Shown: piece by piece, positions 21,230 through 22,811 of the stretch
How positions within the stretch are numbered: position 1 is the first letter of the stretch
Layout: each line of letters begins with the position of its first letter
DNA from: Chloroflexota bacterium
GTDB taxonomy: Bacteria > Chloroflexota > Ktedonobacteria > Ktedonobacterales > Ktedonobacteraceae
Direction of reading: 5' to 3'
Assembly (NCBI GenBank): GCA_005881995.1
Contig: VBHV01000100.1
Coordinates: forward strand, 1-22,811
Length of the DNA stretch: 22,811 bases
The notes under the pieces: generated by a model
Told to the model about the DNA's origin: nothing
What the model saw: the letters and a program-made list of their open reading frames with translations, nothing else
The model's database searches: none
Program-made: the position numbers and the translations under genes

Positions 21230-22811
21230 GGTGTTTTTCAGTCCGACCACACCCAATCGCGTATCTCGGGCATATCCGCACGCGCGTGGCTCTCCGCATT
21301 GCCTCGATACACAGGTGATAGCGACTCATATGGTTTAGCACGACCATATCGAACGGCGTGGTGGTCGTTCCCTCTTCTATGAACCCGCGCACATGGAAAC
21401 GCGGCGTGTTGGGTCGTCCGTGCACGATTTCATGAATAGCCCGCGCATATCCGTGGAATGCAAACACCACCGGCTTGTCTTCCGTGAAATGCTCGACAAA
21501 GGTCGCATCATCCATGCCATGCGGATGCAGGAAAGGCGGGTAGAGCTTCATCAAATCCACGATGTTGACCACGCGTACCTTCAATTCAGGCAGGTGATGC
21601 CGCAGCCACCATGCCGCAGCTACCGTCTCCAGGGTAGGAATATCCCCCGCACAGGCCAGCACCACATCGGGCTCCAGGTGCTGGTCATTGCTCGCCCACT
21701 GCCAGGTGGAGAGGCCGCGCGTACAGTGCTCAACGGCATCCTGCATAGAGAGCCATTGCAGTTGAGGCTGTTTATCGATGGCGATCAAGTTGACGTAGTT
21801 GCGACTACGCAGGCAGTGATCGGCCACCGAGAGCAGGCAGTTCGCATCCGGCGGCAGATAGATGCGCGCGACCGTCCCTTTCTTCGAGAGTACCACATCG
21901 ATCAGACCTGGTCCCTGGTGGCTGAACCCATTATGATCGTTGCGCCAGCACGTAGATGTCAACAGAATGTTAAGCGAGGAAACCGGCGCGCGCCAGGGCA
22001 GTTTGATTCCCTCTTCCAGCCATTTGGTGTGCTGCACGGTCATCGAAGCGGATACCAGCGCGAAGCTTTCATAGGTGGCGAACAATCCATGTCGCCCTGT
22101 GAGCAGATAGCCCTCCAGCCAACCATGACAGAGATGTTCGCTCAGTACCTCCATCACGCGCCCTTCGGGGGAGAGATGATCATCCGTCGGGAGAATAGGT
22201 TCCACAAAAGTGCGGTTCTCTACCTCAAAGACGTTTCCCAGGCGATTCGAGTTGGTTTCGTCAGGACAGAAGAGGCGGAAATTGCGCTGTCCGGCGTTTT
22301 GCGTAAAGATGTCGCGCAGCATCTTCCCGAGCTGGCGTGTCGATTCGGCGTGCTCGGTCGCAGGCGCCTTGACCTCAAGCGCGTAGTCGGTAAAGTCGGG
22401 TATTTCCAGGTTAACCATCAACTTGCCGCCATTGGCGTGTGGGTTGGCTCCCATGCGTCGATCGCCGATCGGCGCGAGGGCTGCCAGTTCTGGCTTAAAG
22501 CGGCCATGCTCATCGAAGAGGTCTTCAGGCTGATAGCTGCGCATCCATTGCTCAAGTATGCTCAAGTGTTCCGGGTTTGTCCTCACATCGGCCACAGGCA
22601 CCTCGTGTGAGCGGAACGTCCCCTCGACGGGAAGCCCATCGACCACTTTCGACCCCGTCCAGCCCTTAGGTGTGCGCAAGACAATGACAGGCCATGCTGG
22701 CTCCTGTGTGAAGCCACGCGTGCGAGCTTCTTCCTGATACGAGCGGATTTTCGTATAGCAGGTTTCCAACATCTCAGCGAAAGCCTGGTGCATCGACACC
22801 GGATCGTCACC
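21192..22811 (-). CDS. Phosphoketolase, C-terminal two thirds (partial; C-terminus altered)
   Basis: The enzyme splits xylulose-5-phosphate (and often fructose-6-phosphate) with phosphate to acetyl phosphate and an aldose phosphate, using thiamine diphosphate. The frame enters from the right edge (GDDPVSMHQ). Signatures are [20 protein letters not shown], the catalytic-region Glu in [22 protein letters not shown], and [20 protein letters not shown]. The N-terminal ThDP-binding part lies outside the window. After [13 protein letters not shown] the open frame turns into unfamiliar sequence and stops at 21192. In the other frame the DNA encodes [12 protein letters not shown] and stops at 21238, which is the normal family ending. 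About 30 codons expected in between are missing. The gene may therefore be damaged, or the assembly wrong, at about 21277-21300. It is convergent with the GT-C gene, overlapping by 38 bp in the frame as it stands. Confidence 0.9.
   Translation of the reverse strand, partial: GDDPVSMHQAFAEMLETCYTKIRSYQEEARTRGFTQEPAWPVIVLRTPKGWTGSKVVDGLPVEGTFRSHEVPVADVRTNPEHLSILEQWMRSYQPEDLFDEHGRFKPELAALAPIGDRRMGANPHANGGKLMVNLEIPDFTDYALEVKAPATEHAESTRQLGKMLRDIFTQNAGQRNFRLFCPDETNSNRLGNVFEVENRTFVEPILPTDDHLSPEGRVMEVLSEHLCHGWLEGYLLTGRHGLFATYESFALVSASMTVQHTKWLEEGIKLPWRAPVSSLNILLTSTCWRNDHNGFSHQGPGLIDVVLSKKGTVARIYLPPDANCLLSVADHCLRSRNYVNLIAIDKQPQLQWLSMQDAVEHCTRGLSTWQWASNDQHLEPDVVLACAGDIPTLETVAAAWWLRHHLPELKVRVVNIVDLMKLYPPFLHPHGMDDATFVEHFTEDKPVVFAFHGYARAIHEIVHGRPNTPRFHVRGFIEEGTTTTPFDMVVLNHMSRYHLCIEAMRRATRVRICPRYAIGCGRTEKHPTAQLLYSNRYG

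Noticed and set aside
21393..22610. 405-codon open frame on the plus strand
   Set aside because: It is antisense to the phosphoketolase, whose conserved motifs cover the same DNA. Its composition (many Arg, His, Gln) is that of a complementary-strand shadow, and no family was recognised.
1..22811. CRISPR array, rRNA, prophage or integrative element
   Set aside because: No regularly spaced repeats, rRNA stretches, integrase or att-like duplication of the tRNA-Gln 3' end were found by reading the window.

Overview
This 22.8 kb window looks like chromosomal DNA of a free-living Chloroflexota bacterium, most probably a Ktedonobacteria-like lineage. The reasons are a base composition near the middle of the range, good -35/-10 promoters, a YitJ-type bifunctional methionine/folate enzyme, and above all two 'Chlor_Arch_YYY' (DUF2298) membrane proteins next to a TIGR03663-type protein. 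Those families are known mainly from Chloroflexi and Archaea. The taxonomic call is an inference from gene content, not from a marker tree.

Layout. (1) 1-1100, minus strand: two diverged tandem copies of an HNH-nuclease-like gene, the left one cut by the window edge, behind a 64-codon ORF of unknown function whose 3' end was copied along with the nuclease gene. A strong minus promoter stands back to back with a plus promoter for a 63-aa excisionase-type HTH protein (1228-1419). (2) 1517-5434, plus strand: tRNA-Gln(UUG), then an apparent operon of glmU, a CNNM/CorC-type CBS membrane protein and hydroxymethylglutaryl-CoA lyase, with overlapping or abutting starts. (3) 5379-10651, minus strand: an S41 (CtpA-like) membrane-anchored protease, infC (IF-3, best read with an AUU start), a homocysteine S-methyltransferase/methylenetetrahydrofolate reductase fusion, and an HTH plus coiled-coil protein. 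(4) A 0.6 kb divergent regulatory region, a cytoplasmic Ser/Thr kinase (11281-12459) and a small convergent stress-domain-like protein (12585-13010). (5) 13280-21229, plus strand: three consecutive very large polytopic membrane proteins, two DUF2298 paralogues followed by a GT-C-fold TIGR03663-like protein. (6) 21192 to the right edge, minus strand: the C-terminal two thirds of a phosphoketolase.

The least explained system is block 5. The two DUF2298 proteins share a set of conserved extracytoplasmic motifs, and the third has the DE and HGP signatures of the dolichyl-phosphate-mannose transferase-like family. Together they look like an uncharacterised lipid-linked-sugar or envelope-glycan machine.

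Several genes carry oddities worth checking against reads and relatives. The GT-C gene appears to have a +1 frame change near its N-terminus. The phosphoketolase has lost about 30 codons, with a frame change, just before its canonical C-terminus. The CNNM protein seems to lack a membrane segment. The S41 protease has Thr where the catalytic Lys is expected. The kinase has no glycines in its glycine-rich loop.
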